64,000 nucleotides of DNA. Origin: Stigonema ocellatum SAG 48.90 = DSM 106950 (GTDB lineage: Bacteria > Cyanobacteriota > Cyanobacteriia > Cyanobacteriales > Nostocaceae). The position numbers and the translations under genes are program-made. Shown here in pieces: positions 35,619 to 44,894 of this stretch (positions are counted from its first letter, which is position 1; the number at the start of each line of letters is the position of its first letter). The stretch spans positions 1 through 64,000 of the forward strand of contig JADQBA010000028.1 of assembly GCA_016903675.1 (NCBI GenBank), given 5' to 3'. The notes beneath the pieces were generated by a model that made no database searches, was not told the origin of the DNA, and was given only the letters and a program-made list of their open reading frames with translations.

Positions 35619-36230
35619 ATGTTTAAATTAATTGTGATTGGCACATCTTTCGGAGGCTTAGACGCCCTCCAAGTCTTGCTAAAGGGTTTGCCAAAGAGTT
35701 TTCCAGTACCTGTAGCGATCGTTCTACACCGTCACAAAGCATCTTCTGACAGATTGATCCCATTGTTGCAGGATTATAGCAATTTAATTCTCAAAGAGAC
35801 GCAAGACAAAGAAGATATTGTGCCTGGATATGTGTATTTAGCTCCAGCAAGTTATCATTTGCTGGTAGAAGGTGGAAATACAGTGCCATATCCTTACTTT
35901 GCCTTATCGACTGATGCTCCCATCACTTACGCGCAACCTTCAATTGATGTGCTATTTGAAACAGCAGCGGATGTTTACGCCCAGAAGGTGATTGGCGTAC
36001 TCTTGACAGGAGCAAATCATGATGGTAAACAAGGTCTGGCAAGAATCAAAGCACGGGGAGGCAAAACAGTGGTAGAAGACCCGTCCACAGCTTCTTGTCC
36101 CACAATGCCCAAAGCAGCTATAGCGGCTGGTATCGTAGACAAGATTTTGCCACTTATAGATATTGCTAACTTTTTAGTGAAAATTTGTCAATGCCCTTCG
36201 GGCGGGTGTAGGGGAACACAAAAATTATGA
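35619..36230 (+). CDS. cheB: CheB-type methylesterase without receiver domain
   Basis: A 203-residue stand-alone CheB catalytic domain. The triad is Ser9 in GTSFGG, His in VLHRHK (about 38) and Asp in GANHDGKQG (about 130). The usual N-terminal receiver is absent, so control must come from elsewhere. The last dozen residues (CPSGGCRGTQKL) are encoded by sequence running into an intergenic repeat, so the C-terminus may have been replaced. Partner of cheR upstream. Confidence 0.9.
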   Translation: MFKLIVIGTSFGGLDALQVLLKGLPKSFPVPVAIVLHRHKASSDRLIPLLQDYSNLILKETQDKEDIVPGYVYLAPASYHLLVEGGNTVPYPYFALSTDAPITYAQPSIDVLFETAADVYAQKVIGVLLTGANHDGKQGLARIKARGGKTVVEDPSTASCPTMPKAAIAAGIVDKILPLIDIANFLVKICQCPSGGCRGTQKL

Positions 36231-36432
36231 ATTATGAATTATGAATTATAAATTGAATCTCCCCTACACCCCTACACCCCTTCCACTCTCCCCTACACCC
36301 TTACACCCTTACACCCCTTAAAAATAGCTAAATTTCTAACTTAAGATAGTGGGAATATGTGAACCTTAAGCGTCAAAGTCAAAAGAAAGACGTGAAAACG
36401 TATTGATATCTTTCTCAAAGCATAGAGATAAA

Positions 36433-37803
36433 ATGTTGTCTGAAGCGAAAGTTAATGTTCTGTTGGTAGATGATCATCCAGAAAATTTGCTGGTTTTAGA
36501 AGCAATTTTGGATAGCCTTGGTCAAAATTTGGTGAGGGCTATATCCGGTGCAGAAGCGCTAAGACGTTTGCTTCATCAGGATTTTGCAGTGATTCTGCTG
36601 GATGTGCAAATGCCAGATATGGACGGGTTTGAGACAGCAGAACTCATCCGACAACGAGAGCGATCGCGCCATACACCAATTATTTTCCTCACAGCATTTA
36701 ATACCAGCGACAACATGGTGTTTAAGGGATATTCCCTTGGTGCTGTAGACTACCTCTTCAAGCCACTTGAGCCTGAAATATTGAAGTCGAAGGTAGCAGC
36801 GTTTGTTGATTTATTCCAGAAAAGCGCCGAAGTGAAGCGACAAGCAGCAGAGTTAACACGGATGAATGCCGAACTCAAAAAACGCGAAGAGATGTTTCGC
36901 TCTTTAAGTGCTTGCTCTCCGGTAGGTATTTTTCTGACAGACACAGAAGGTAAATGTACTTACACTAATCCCCGCTATCAAGCCATTTATGGCACGACAC
37001 AGGAGGAGAGTTTAGGCGAGGGTTGGGTACGAACAATTCATCCTGAAGACCGAGAACATGTAATTGCCGATTGGTATGCTGCATCCGATGAAGGTCGGGA
37101 ATACAAAGGTGAGTTTCGCATACTCACAGAAGGAGAAATACTACGTTGGGTTTGCGTTTCCTCATCTCCCATGCTTTGCGATCAAGGTCACGTCATCGGT
37201 TATGTTGGCACAGCAGAAGATATTACGGAGCGTAAACGCGCACAAGAAGAACACATTAAGTTGATTCGCGAACAAACAGCACGAGAAGAGGCTGAGACAG
37301 CAAATCGCCTCAAGGACGAGTTTTTAGCAACCCTTTCCCACGAACTCCGCACCCCCTTAACTTCAATACTTGGCTGGGCGCGACTCATGCGCCAGAGAAA
37401 ATTGGATGCAAAAGCCACTGATCGAGCCATAGAAACTATTGAACGCAATGCTTCCTTGCAAGCGCAACTGATCGAGGATATTTTAGATGTCTCACGGATT
37501 ATTCGTGGCAAACTTCCGCTGAATCTCCGCCCTGTCAACTTAGTATCTGTGATTTCGGCAGTTTTGGATTCTGTACGTCTAGAGGCTGAGGCTAAAAATC
37601 TTCAACTTGAATACATAATTCCGCCCTTAGAGAATCTAGGAGGAGAACTTTCTCCCCCCCCCACTCCCCCCTCCCCCCACTCCCCACTCCCCACTCCCCA
37701 CTCCCCACTCCCCCCACTCCCCACTCCCCACTCCCCACTCCCCACTCCCCACTCACCTCTCCCTTTCTTGTCTCAGGGGATTCAAACCGCTTACAGCAAA
37801 TAG
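36433..37803 (+). CDS. Hybrid histidine kinase, N-terminal part (REC-PAS-HisKA), cut off at a heptamer tract
   Basis: A 456-residue product from ATG 36433 (MLSEAKVNVLLVDDHPENLL). Receiver at about 6-122 with Asp in DVQMPDMDGF, a linker helix, PAS/PAC at about 155-275 (SPVGIFLTDTEGKCTYTNPR, VGTAEDITERK), and HisKA with the phospho-accepting His in LSHELRTPLTS (about 302). At 37651 the frame enters a C-rich tract read as repeated PHSPLPT and then ends out of frame at 37803. The HATPase and second receiver continue from the same tract in another frame (to 38681). As sequenced, this half cannot phosphorylate itself without the ATPase domain. Confidence 0.88.
   Translation: MLSEAKVNVLLVDDHPENLLVLEAILDSLGQNLVRAISGAEALRRLLHQDFAVILLDVQMPDMDGFETAELIRQRERSRHTPIIFLTAFNTSDNMVFKGYSLGAVDYLFKPLEPEILKSKVAAFVDLFQKSAEVKRQAAELTRMNAELKKREEMFRSLSACSPVGIFLTDTEGKCTYTNPRYQAIYGTTQEESLGEGWVRTIHPEDREHVIADWYAASDEGREYKGEFRILTEGEILRWVCVSSSPMLCDQGHVIGYVGTAEDITERKRAQEEHIKLIREQTAREEAETANRLKDEFLATLSHELRTPLTSILGWARLMRQRKLDAKATDRAIETIERNASLQAQLIEDILDVSRIIRGKLPLNLRPVNLVSVISAVLDSVRLEAEAKNLQLEYIIPPLENLGGELSPPPTPPSPHSPLPTPHSPLPPLPTPHSPLPTPHSPLPFLSQGIQTAYSK
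37675..37753 (+). repeat. (CCCCACT)n heptamer tract splitting a histidine kinase gene
   Basis: Ten perfect CCCCACT units in two blocks of five (37675-37709 and 37719-37753), separated by one 9-base variant, preceded by irregular C runs. None of the three frames through the tract contains a stop. Upstream and downstream kinase frames differ by one base: adding 7 bases or removing 14 would align them. Confidence 0.93.
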
Positions 37804-37853
37804 TTTGGAATTTAGTCAGCAATGCAATCAAGTTCACACCTTCAGGGGGAAGG

Positions 37854-38681
37854 GTGGAAGTAGGAATATCAAAGGTAATGGATCATAGGAATGAACAACA
37901 ACCAATTACCAGTTATGCCCAAATCACTGTCAGCGATACAGGTAGTGGTATTAGCCCAGATTTTCTTCCTCATGTTTTTGAACACTTTCGTCAGGCTGAT
38001 GGCAGTATAACCAGAAACCAAGGTGGACTGGGACTGGGACTGGCGATCGTGCGTTACTTAGTAGAAATGCATGGGGGAAATGTTCGTGCACAGAGTCTGG
38101 GAGTAGGACAGGGAGCCACTTTTACTGTGCAGCTACCGCTGTTAGAAGTAGGAGATATTCAGCAGGGGGGCAGGGGGGACTCGGGGCCCCCTCTGGGGAT
38201 AGGGGGGAAAGGGGGGCAGGGGGAAGAAGAGACAGGCAATAATGTTCCCTCTGCACAAGAGTCTCCTAGCCCCCCTGCTCCCCATTACTTTCTCAGTGGT
38301 TTGCAAGTGCTTGTGGTTGATGACGATACTGATACACGAGATTATCTCTCTACAATGTTGCAAGAATGTGGAGCGAAGGTGATATCTGTTGCTTCAGTAC
38401 GCCTAGCACTTTTAGCCCTGGAACAATCGCAGCCTGATGTATTGGTAAGTGATCTTGGGATGCCAGAGGAGGATGGCTATACTCTGATTCGCAAAGTCAG
38501 AAATCTGGAACCAGACAAAGGAGGGCAAATACCAGCCATTGCGTTAACGGCGTATGTCAGAGAACAAGATTGTACCAAGGCTTTGGAGTCAGGCTTTCAC
38601 ACCTATGTGTCTAAGCCAGTGGAACCAACTCAATTAATTAGTTCGGTTGCAAAACTGGCGCTACGCAATTATAGTCTGTGA
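37854..38681 (+). pseudogene. Hybrid histidine kinase, C-terminal part (HATPase-REC), separated by a frame shift
   Basis: The frame is open back into the heptamer tract and reads GDSNRLQQIVWNLVSNAIKF (N box) before the first possible GTG start at 37854. Then DTGSGISPDFLPHVFEHF and GGLGLGLAIVRYLVEMHGG complete the ATPase lid and G boxes. A repeat-derived linker (about 38160-38280) precedes a receiver with DDDTDTRDYL and Asp in SDLGMPEEDGY. With the 36433 part it forms one REC-PAS-HisKA-HATPase-REC kinase. Marked as broken, though it may be switchable by unit gain or loss. Confidence 0.88.
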
Positions 38682-38700
38682 GAGTGCAAAGATTATCCAA

Positions 38701-39792
38701 CTATATTACCAGATCAGGAAACACCTCTTGCACAGCAGGATGAACCAAGCGATGATTCTGCACATTCACACCCTTGGCTAATGCTGGGTTCAATTCCAGT
38801 GCCGATTTACCCAGATTCGCTAACTGCATCACGTATGGTAATGTACTATTGTTGAGTGCCTGGGTTGAAGTCCAGGGTACTGCTCCTGGCATATTAGGAA
38901 CGCCATAATGCACCACACCCTCTTCAATGTATATTGGATTAGTATGAGATGTCGGGTGTACAGTCTCTACACAACCACCCTGGTCAACAGCTACATCCAC
39001 AATGACAGAACCAGGATGCATTTGTTTTACCAAATGCCGTGGTACAAGGATAGGTGCTCTGCGCCCTGGAACCAAAACTGCACCGATCAGCAAGTCGGCT
39101 TCTTTGACTGTGGTTTCAATATGAGCAGAGTTACTGTAAAGTAGTTCCACTCTAGAGCCAAAGAGGGTTTCCAAATAGGATAAGCGATCGATGTTAAGAT
39201 CTAAAATCTGGACAGTAGCCCCCATGCCCACAGCTATTTTAGCGGCTTCTGTGCCAACCACACCGCCACCTAAAATCACTACTTTGCCTGGTCTGACTCC
39301 CGGAACACCTCCTAAGAGGACTCCTCTACCACCTTGCGGACGTTCTAAGAACCTTGCGCCGAATTGTACTGCTAAACGACCGGCAATGACGCTCATAGGA
39401 GTCAACAGGGGTAATTTGTTGCTACCTGATTGTTCTACTGTTTCATAGGCTAGAGCACATGCACCACTATCAATTAAATGTTCAGTCAATTTCCGGTCAG
39501 CTGCTAGATGCAGATAAGTAAATAAGAACTGCCCTTTTTGCAAAAATTTATACTCGCTTTCCAGGGGCTCTTTGACTTTGATAACTAGTTCCCGATTCCA
39601 AGCAGCTTCTGGGGTAGAGACAATCTCGGCACCAGCGCTTCTGTAGTCATCATCTGTAAATCCAGCACCAGTCGCTGCTTGAGTTTCTACGAAAATACCA
39701 TGACCATTTTCTCGTAGCACCCTCACACTATTCGGACTCAACCCAACTCGAAACTCCTGATCCTTCGTTTCCTTGGGAACTCCAATTTCCAT
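38701..39792 (-). CDS. ald: Alanine dehydrogenase
   Basis: A 363-residue NAD-dependent enzyme interconverting alanine and pyruvate plus ammonia. The N-terminus MEIGVPKETKDQEFRVGLSP is the family signature. LAYETVEQ and MSVIAGRLAVQFGARFLERP follow, then the nucleotide-binding VVILGGGVVGTEAAKIAVGM (about 170-190). The length is normal. It ends 19 bases from the convergent kinase fragment. In heterocystous species ald is linked to handling of fixed nitrogen, but nothing here shows that link directly. Confidence 0.95.
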   Translation of the reverse strand: MEIGVPKETKDQEFRVGLSPNSVRVLRENGHGIFVETQAATGAGFTDDDYRSAGAEIVSTPEAAWNRELVIKVKEPLESEYKFLQKGQFLFTYLHLAADRKLTEHLIDSGACALAYETVEQSGSNKLPLLTPMSVIAGRLAVQFGARFLERPQGGRGVLLGGVPGVRPGKVVILGGGVVGTEAAKIAVGMGATVQILDLNIDRLSYLETLFGSRVELLYSNSAHIETTVKEADLLIGAVLVPGRRAPILVPRHLVKQMHPGSVIVDVAVDQGGCVETVHPTSHTNPIYIEEGVVHYGVPNMPGAVPWTSTQALNNSTLPYVMQLANLGKSALELNPALAKGVNVQNHRLVHPAVQEVFPDLVI

Positions 39793-40030
39793 TTACTGCC
39801 CCTAATAAATTTTTCTGTGTTCTTTAGTCTGTCAGTCTCATCCCTGGTTTTTTGAATCAGAAACTACGAATTCAACAGATTTATCTCTTATATCACCTAC
39901 TGTACTTCAAACTTTTTCCCTTGACGATTACTGCAATATTCTTAAAATATATTAAGAATCGTAAATTGCTATAAAGGGAGACTCCATAACTCCTGAATAC
40001 TTCACTCATATCAAAAAGAGGTTTTCCCGA

Positions 40031-40204
40031 ATGATCACACAACCACAGCCAAGCCTTACCCCCAGACTAGAGGAACCAAAGCTTGGGTTTAATGAATATG
40101 CTGAGCGTTTGAACGGTCGAGCTGCTATGATTGGCTTTCTCCTAATAGTGGTGATTGAATACACCACCAATCAAGGAGTGCTATCATGGCTCGGTCTAAT
40201 GTAA
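40031..40204 (+). CDS. hlip: High-light-inducible protein (one-helix chlorophyll-binding protein)
   Basis: A 57-residue thylakoid protein. NEYAERLNGRAAMIGFLLIV carries the ExxNGRxAMIGF chlorophyll-binding signature of CAB/HLIP proteins, followed by one transmembrane helix and the short tail GVLSWLGLM. HLIPs protect photosystem assembly and dissipate excess energy, and are induced by high light. It stands alone, with 238 bases of AT-rich sequence upstream. Downstream a GCGCTTTAGCGC hairpin and a CCGG stem before TTTTTTT (about 40215-40248) may terminate it. Confidence 0.92.
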   Translation: MITQPQPSLTPRLEEPKLGFNEYAERLNGRAAMIGFLLIVVIEYTTNQGVLSWLGLM

Positions 40205-40638
40205 GGTTCGTAGTAGCGCTTTAGCGCCGGTTAAATCCCGGTTTTTTTCGTAGACGCGAACGCGAGTCCGTCTTTGAAGGAGACGCACCAGACATTTTTT
40301 TAATTCCCCGTGTCAGAGCGTCCCCCTTTCTCCCCTGCTTATCCCAACTGCATTAGGGTTTGACCTACCACTCGCCTAAGGGTAGGCTTAAAATCCTAAT
40401 TCTTGCTATACTAAAGTTGCTAATACTATAGATAATGAGGTTAATAACTAGTCTTGGTAGCGGTAATAAGTGCCCTGCCGCACTAAAAACAATTATAATA
40501 CTCAGTACCCTCTAATGAAAAGTGCCAATTACGGGTGAGGTATTCACGGGAAATTTATACAAAAGGTGAAAATCCCCGTAGTTCATCCGTAAAATGATAA
40601 GTTAACACAAAAGGTGAACTAGAATCAACCAAGCTGTG
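40205..40638. other. Intergenic region after hlip, possible structured leader
   Basis: Contains palindrome-rich sequence (40210-40300) and, before the next gene, a stretch with paired AAAAGGTGAA motifs (about 40560-40620). No known riboswitch is recognised and no gene is supported. Confidence 0.4.
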
Positions 40639-40932
40639 ATGAATGTTCTATTACCTCGTTTTTTAAGGTCAGTCTACCGCAAAGAACCTCTAATCAGTAT
40701 ACTGATTACCATGGGAGCGGTAGATGCACTAATTGGTGGATTAGACTATAGCTGGTCACTGTTTACTTTTGGCTTGGCGACAGCAGGGGTAACGTTCGCT
40801 TATAGGTGGTGGCGTATCCAGCAGCGTCGCCCCTTGCCTGAAGAGCCTGTAGTGCAACATTACTTACCATCCCGTTCGTCAAGTCCTACTTTACCCATGC
40901 TGAGCATTTCTAAGAAAAAACCGCCATCATAG
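40639..40932 (+). CDS. Conserved hypothetical small membrane protein
   Basis: A 97-residue protein from ATG 40639. Two hydrophobic segments (about 17-36, ISILITMGAVDALIGGLDY, and about 38-55) are followed by a basic WWRIQQRR stretch and a Ser/Pro-rich tail. From memory this resembles small proteins found throughout filamentous cyanobacteria. Function unknown. Confidence 0.65.
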   Translation: MNVLLPRFLRSVYRKEPLISILITMGAVDALIGGLDYSWSLFTFGLATAGVTFAYRWWRIQQRRPLPEEPVVQHYLPSRSSSPTLPMLSISKKKPPS

Positions 40933-41261
40933 AAATTGGATTGAGATTTGAGATTGGGCAATTATATATGGATTGCTAAATTCCTATATTCAGGGCTTGT
41001 GATGCTCTCGCGTTAAGCCCTATGTTGGAATGAGGGGACTCCGTTATAAAATTTAAAATCGGTTTCCAGAACTCGCCCACATAGGCAAAACGTATGAATA
41101 ATTTCCATAACAAAAAACCAACTAGTCCTCTCAAATCTAAACATCCAACCACAGATACACACAGATACACCCAGATAAAAAAGACTCTTATCTGCGTCCA
41201 TCTGCTACAGGGTGCGGTTAAAAATCCAAAATCTAAAATCCCTTGCGCCACAAATCTCTTG

Positions 41262-42269
41262 ATGGTAATGAGCTTAGCAAGCGCTATTGCGATCGCTCCT
41301 TTGATTCAAATACCATCTGCCATTCCCGCCAATATCATCAAAATAACACCAAACGTCCAAGCTCCTACCAGGAGCTTTTCTAATCCACTGTTGCTTTACA
41401 CCCTAACAGAGCATACAGGAACCATTAAATCCCTAACCTTCAGTCCAGATAGCAGAATTCTTGTTAGTGGTGGTGCTGAGAACGATGGTGTCATTCGCCT
41501 GTGGGATACAGGAACTGGCAAAAGGGTTGGAATTATCCACAGGGCACACAAAACAGCGATAGAATCTCTGGCGATTTCGCCAGACAGTCAAACCTTAATT
41601 AGCTGTAGTAATGATACCACAATTAACCTTTGGAATTTAAGAACTAATAATTTTACGCGCTCCTTTGTAGGGCACACGAGTAATGTGCTATCTCTAGCTG
41701 TGACACCTGATAGTAAAGTGCTTGTCAGCGGTGCTTTGGACGGGATTCGCCTCTGGGATTTGCTACAGCAGCGTCCACTCGGGACTCTGGCACGTTTTGA
41801 TAATTCGATTGATACCCTGGCAATTAGTCCTGATGGTCAGATTTTAGCAAGTGGTGACAATACTGGTGTCATTAAGTTGTGGGACTTAAGAGCAGGGAAA
41901 TTAATTACTACAGTTTCAGCACATACTAATACTGTTACCAGCCTAGCCTTTACCCCAAATGGGAAAACCTTAGTCAGTGCTAGCCGCGATCGCACGATTA
42001 AACTCTGGAATATCAACACAGGAGAATTAGTTGGCACCCTAGTAGGACACAATAATTGGGTGAACGCTATTGCCATCAACCCAGATGGACAAACTCTAGC
42101 CAGTGCTGGTAGGGATGGTATTAAGCTGTGGAATTTGACAACAGGTCAATTAATTAATACACTGTATGGGCATTCGGACTGGGTCAGTTCCATCGCCTTT
42201 AGTCCTGATGGACAAATGCTCGCTAGCGGTGGATTCGACAGAAGAGTCAATATTTGGCTCGCTCAATAA
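41262..42269 (+). CDS. Exported WD40 repeat protein (single seven-bladed propeller)
   Basis: A 335-residue protein. A hydrophobic N-terminus (MVMSLASAIAIAPLIQIPSA) looks like a signal peptide. Seven WD40 repeats follow (about 48-335), each ending KLW/RLW/NLW/NIW, enough for one complete propeller. It has no enzyme domain, so it is likely a scaffold or interaction platform outside the cytoplasmic membrane. The frame is open back to 41094, but that part encodes a common dispersed repeat (CACAGATACACACAGATACA), so the internal ATG is preferred. Confidence 0.82.
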   Translation: MVMSLASAIAIAPLIQIPSAIPANIIKITPNVQAPTRSFSNPLLLYTLTEHTGTIKSLTFSPDSRILVSGGAENDGVIRLWDTGTGKRVGIIHRAHKTAIESLAISPDSQTLISCSNDTTINLWNLRTNNFTRSFVGHTSNVLSLAVTPDSKVLVSGALDGIRLWDLLQQRPLGTLARFDNSIDTLAISPDGQILASGDNTGVIKLWDLRAGKLITTVSAHTNTVTSLAFTPNGKTLVSASRDRTIKLWNINTGELVGTLVGHNNWVNAIAINPDGQTLASAGRDGIKLWNLTTGQLINTLYGHSDWVSSIAFSPDGQMLASGGFDRRVNIWLAQ

Positions 42270-42289
42270 ATAAAGGACAACCAGTCACC

Positions 42290-42526
42290 ATGTTACCTTT
42301 ACAAGCGGAACTCTCGACAGAAGAGGCCGCCGATCTGCTCAACATCTCACGTCCCTATTTAGTCAAACTACTCTTAGAGGGAACAATTCCCTCGCGTAAA
42401 GTCGGAGTATATCGACGCGTACGGGCCTCCGACATTTTATACTACAAGCAACAGAACGAAGCGGCTCGTCATCAAGCCCTCGACGAGTTGACAAAACAGG
42501 CGCAGGAACTGGACATGGGATATTGA
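42290..42526 (+). CDS. Excisionase/HTH-type antitoxin
   Basis: A 78-residue DNA-binding protein with AELSTEEAADLLNISRPYLV then LLEGTIPSRKVGVYRRVRAS, an excisionase-type winged helix. In this arrangement it is the antitoxin of a PIN toxin. ATG 42290 is chosen over an upstream TTG inside the WD40 gene because it follows AAGGACAACC. The toxin downstream is truncated. Confidence 0.78.
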   Translation: MLPLQAELSTEEAADLLNISRPYLVKLLLEGTIPSRKVGVYRRVRASDILYYKQQNEAARHQALDELTKQAQELDMGY

Positions 42527-42529
42527 TGG

Positions 42530-42640
42530 ATGCCTCTCACCGTCGCCCTTCTCGATGCATGTGTTCTTTTCCCCTCTTCCCCCCCCTCTCCCCCTCCCCC
42601 CCTCCCCCCCTCCTCCAACTCGTGTTTCTTCAGAGTTTCC
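42530..42640 (+). pseudogene. 5' fragment of a PIN-domain toxin ending in a C-rich repeat
   Basis: ATG 42530 gives MPLTVALLDACVLFP, the N-terminus of a PIN toxin partnered with excisionase-like antitoxins (first acidic Asp in LLDACVLFP). From 42569 the sequence becomes CCCCTCCCC-type repeats and no PIN sequence follows. Confidence 0.75.
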
Positions 42641-42654
42641 AGGTCTATGCGGTT

Positions 42655-44412
42655 TTAGTCATGCAAATGATTCTGATTAATTGGAATTTTTATAATAAAT
42701 TCTGTTCCTTGTCCTACTGTTGAAAAACAAGATAATTCACCCCCATGTTTGTTGACTACAATTTGGTAGCTAATAGATAACCCGAGTCCTGTCCCTTTGC
42801 CAACCTCTTTGGTGGTAAAGAAAGGGTCAAACAGTTTTGAGTGAATTTCTTCGGGAATGCCTGGTCCATTATCTGCTATAAGTATTTCTATCCAATTTTT
42901 ATCGATGACCTCAGTGCAAATTCTGATTTGGTTGGGGTTAGCTTTGTTGTCTTTGGGTATACACTTTGAGTTTTTATCATCTAAAGCATCAATGGCATTG
43001 GCAACAATATTCATAAACACCTGATTTAGTTGAGATGGGAAGCACTCAATGAAAGGTAATTGCCCATATTCTTTAACCACTTCAATTCCAGGACAATCAT
43101 GTGTTGCCTTCAGGCGACTGTGCAGAATCATCAGAGTACTATCAATCCCTTCGTGGATGTTCACCCACTTTAATTCAGCTTCATCTAGCCGGGAAAAGTT
43201 ACGCACCGACAAGACAATTTTACGAATGCGTTCCGTTCCTTCTTCCATAGAGCTAAAAAGTCTAATTAGGTCTTGCTTAAGAAAGTCAAGCTCAATTTTT
43301 TTAATTTCTTTTTTAATTTCTTCTGAGGGGTTGTTATAATGTTTTTCATAAAGTTCCAAAAGTCCTAGCAAATCTTGGGTGTATTCCATGGCTGGGACAA
43401 GATTACTATAAACAAAGCTAAGAGGATTGTTAATTTCATGAGCGACACCTGCGACCAACTGTCCCAAAGAAGACATTTTTTCAGCATGAAACAGTTCAAG
43501 ATGATTTTGAAGTTTATCTAATGTTTTCTGAAGATGAGTGTTTGCTTTTTCCAGACGGTCTGACTGAGTTATGGTCTCTTGCTCAGAGACATCTAGCAAT
43601 TGAGTAAGTGTTGCAATTTGCGAGTTAAGGCGAAGAATGTCATCTTGATTTGTTCTCGTGGCGATGGTACTTTTCACAAAACCTTGACTTTGATGGCTGA
43701 AAACCCTCCCATCATCAAAGGGGAGGATTGCCATCTTGACATTTAATGCCAGCGGACGAAATAAATCGACGATAAATCGGGGAACCACTATTTTCAAAAA
43801 CATCACAATGACAAACATATTTCCCGAAGGCAATATCCCTCCAAATCCAATGACAGACTTAACATTAAATGGAATCACGAATGAGGTTTGTGATGGAATG
43901 TCAGGATTACCCAAGGCATTAGGGATGTAAAAAACGTTATACATCCGCTGCTCTAAATCAGTTGATGGATTAAAGTTTGGTTGGACTATAGTACCTGGAT
44001 CTAATCCTAACTGCTGGATAAGTCGATAAATCATCGGGATGCGAGCAATTGCCTCTTCACTGGATAGGGGGATCACTTTATGTCCCACAGATTGATGTCG
44101 TGAGTTCCATTCTGGTAGTTCTCCAGCAGTTGCCAATAATATCAAGCACTTAAGATTATTAGTTAATACATCATTATCTAAAAGTGTCCGAGTATGTTCT
44201 TGCAATTCTGGTGTTAACTCTCCATAAGAAAGAGTTTTAAAAAAACGAATAAGTATGCAAGACTTTTCACCCGATAGCTTATCAATTAAATGTTCATATA
44301 AATACTGGATGATGTTATTACTCACATCTTCCATATTGTTAGCATTATCCCCCAAGTGACGTAGAGTCAAACCGAACTCAGACATATTTCTTAAAGTCAT
44401 TGAAGACAGCAT
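42655..44412 (-). CDS. Sensor histidine kinase (soluble)
   Basis: A 585-residue kinase without membrane helices. The N-terminal 240 residues form a sensor domain I cannot name (motifs MYNVFYIPNALGNPDIPSQT, LFRPLALNVKMAILPFDDGR). A coiled coil spans about 265-315. HisKA has its His in GVAHEINNPLSFVYSNL (about 336). The HATPase (about 445-575) has an N box MNIVANAIDAL, then ADNGPGIPEEI, FDPFFTTKEVGKGTGLGLSI and GGELSC. No receiver is attached and no response regulator gene is adjacent, so the partner is elsewhere. It lies convergent to the antitoxin/PIN remnant. Confidence 0.9.
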   Translation of the reverse strand: MLSSMTLRNMSEFGLTLRHLGDNANNMEDVSNNIIQYLYEHLIDKLSGEKSCILIRFFKTLSYGELTPELQEHTRTLLDNDVLTNNLKCLILLATAGELPEWNSRHQSVGHKVIPLSSEEAIARIPMIYRLIQQLGLDPGTIVQPNFNPSTDLEQRMYNVFYIPNALGNPDIPSQTSFVIPFNVKSVIGFGGILPSGNMFVIVMFLKIVVPRFIVDLFRPLALNVKMAILPFDDGRVFSHQSQGFVKSTIATRTNQDDILRLNSQIATLTQLLDVSEQETITQSDRLEKANTHLQKTLDKLQNHLELFHAEKMSSLGQLVAGVAHEINNPLSFVYSNLVPAMEYTQDLLGLLELYEKHYNNPSEEIKKEIKKIELDFLKQDLIRLFSSMEEGTERIRKIVLSVRNFSRLDEAELKWVNIHEGIDSTLMILHSRLKATHDCPGIEVVKEYGQLPFIECFPSQLNQVFMNIVANAIDALDDKNSKCIPKDNKANPNQIRICTEVIDKNWIEILIADNGPGIPEEIHSKLFDPFFTTKEVGKGTGLGLSISYQIVVNKHGGELSCFSTVGQGTEFIIKIPINQNHLHD

Positions 44413-44894
44413 ATTTATACAGTTTTTATTAAAATATTGATTATATTTTATACATTAAAATAATTTCAAAAAACTGTATAAATACGTAAAATACTCCAAA
44501 TTAGGACTTATAAGTACTCACGCAAAATTAATTACACATTTATTTAACCTGGAATGACGTTGTGACAAGCATTTCAGGCGATGCGAATATGAAATTAATT
44601 TTGCACAGGTACTTATCAAGTCCGTCTGCAACGCCACAATTAACGCTCTTGTATGACTCAGGTTCGAGAATAATCTCATGAAACCCCGACACAGGTGCGG
44701 CTAAACGCAATACCCGTGAATGAAAACCCTCACCCCTACCCCTCTCCCAAATTGGGAGAGGGGTGCCCGTTAAGGGCGGGGTGAGGGCAGTAATGACAAT
44801 GAAATAGCCCTGTCTAATTGCCCGGGTTTCTGTCTGGGTGATTATCCGAACCGTATTGCATCATCACCCACCTGACGGGGCGATCGCCGCGCCC
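44413..44894. other. Intergenic region with a dispersed palindrome
   Basis: AT-rich at the left (kinase promoter side). At about 44708-44787 a CCCTCACCCC...GGGGTGAGGG palindrome occurs, with a related copy at about 62137-62198 sharing AATACCCGTGAATGAAA. No gene is seen. Confidence 0.6.

Noticed and set aside
40480..40638. Riboswitch-like leader before the small membrane protein
   Set aside because: Paired AAAAGGTGAA motifs are visible but match no riboswitch consensus that I know; kept only as a remark in the intergenic entry.
41094..41261. Longer N-terminus for the WD40 protein
   Set aside because: This part is a dispersed repeat (CACAGATACACACAGATACA) and lacks protein-like character. The internal ATG gives a signal-peptide-like start.
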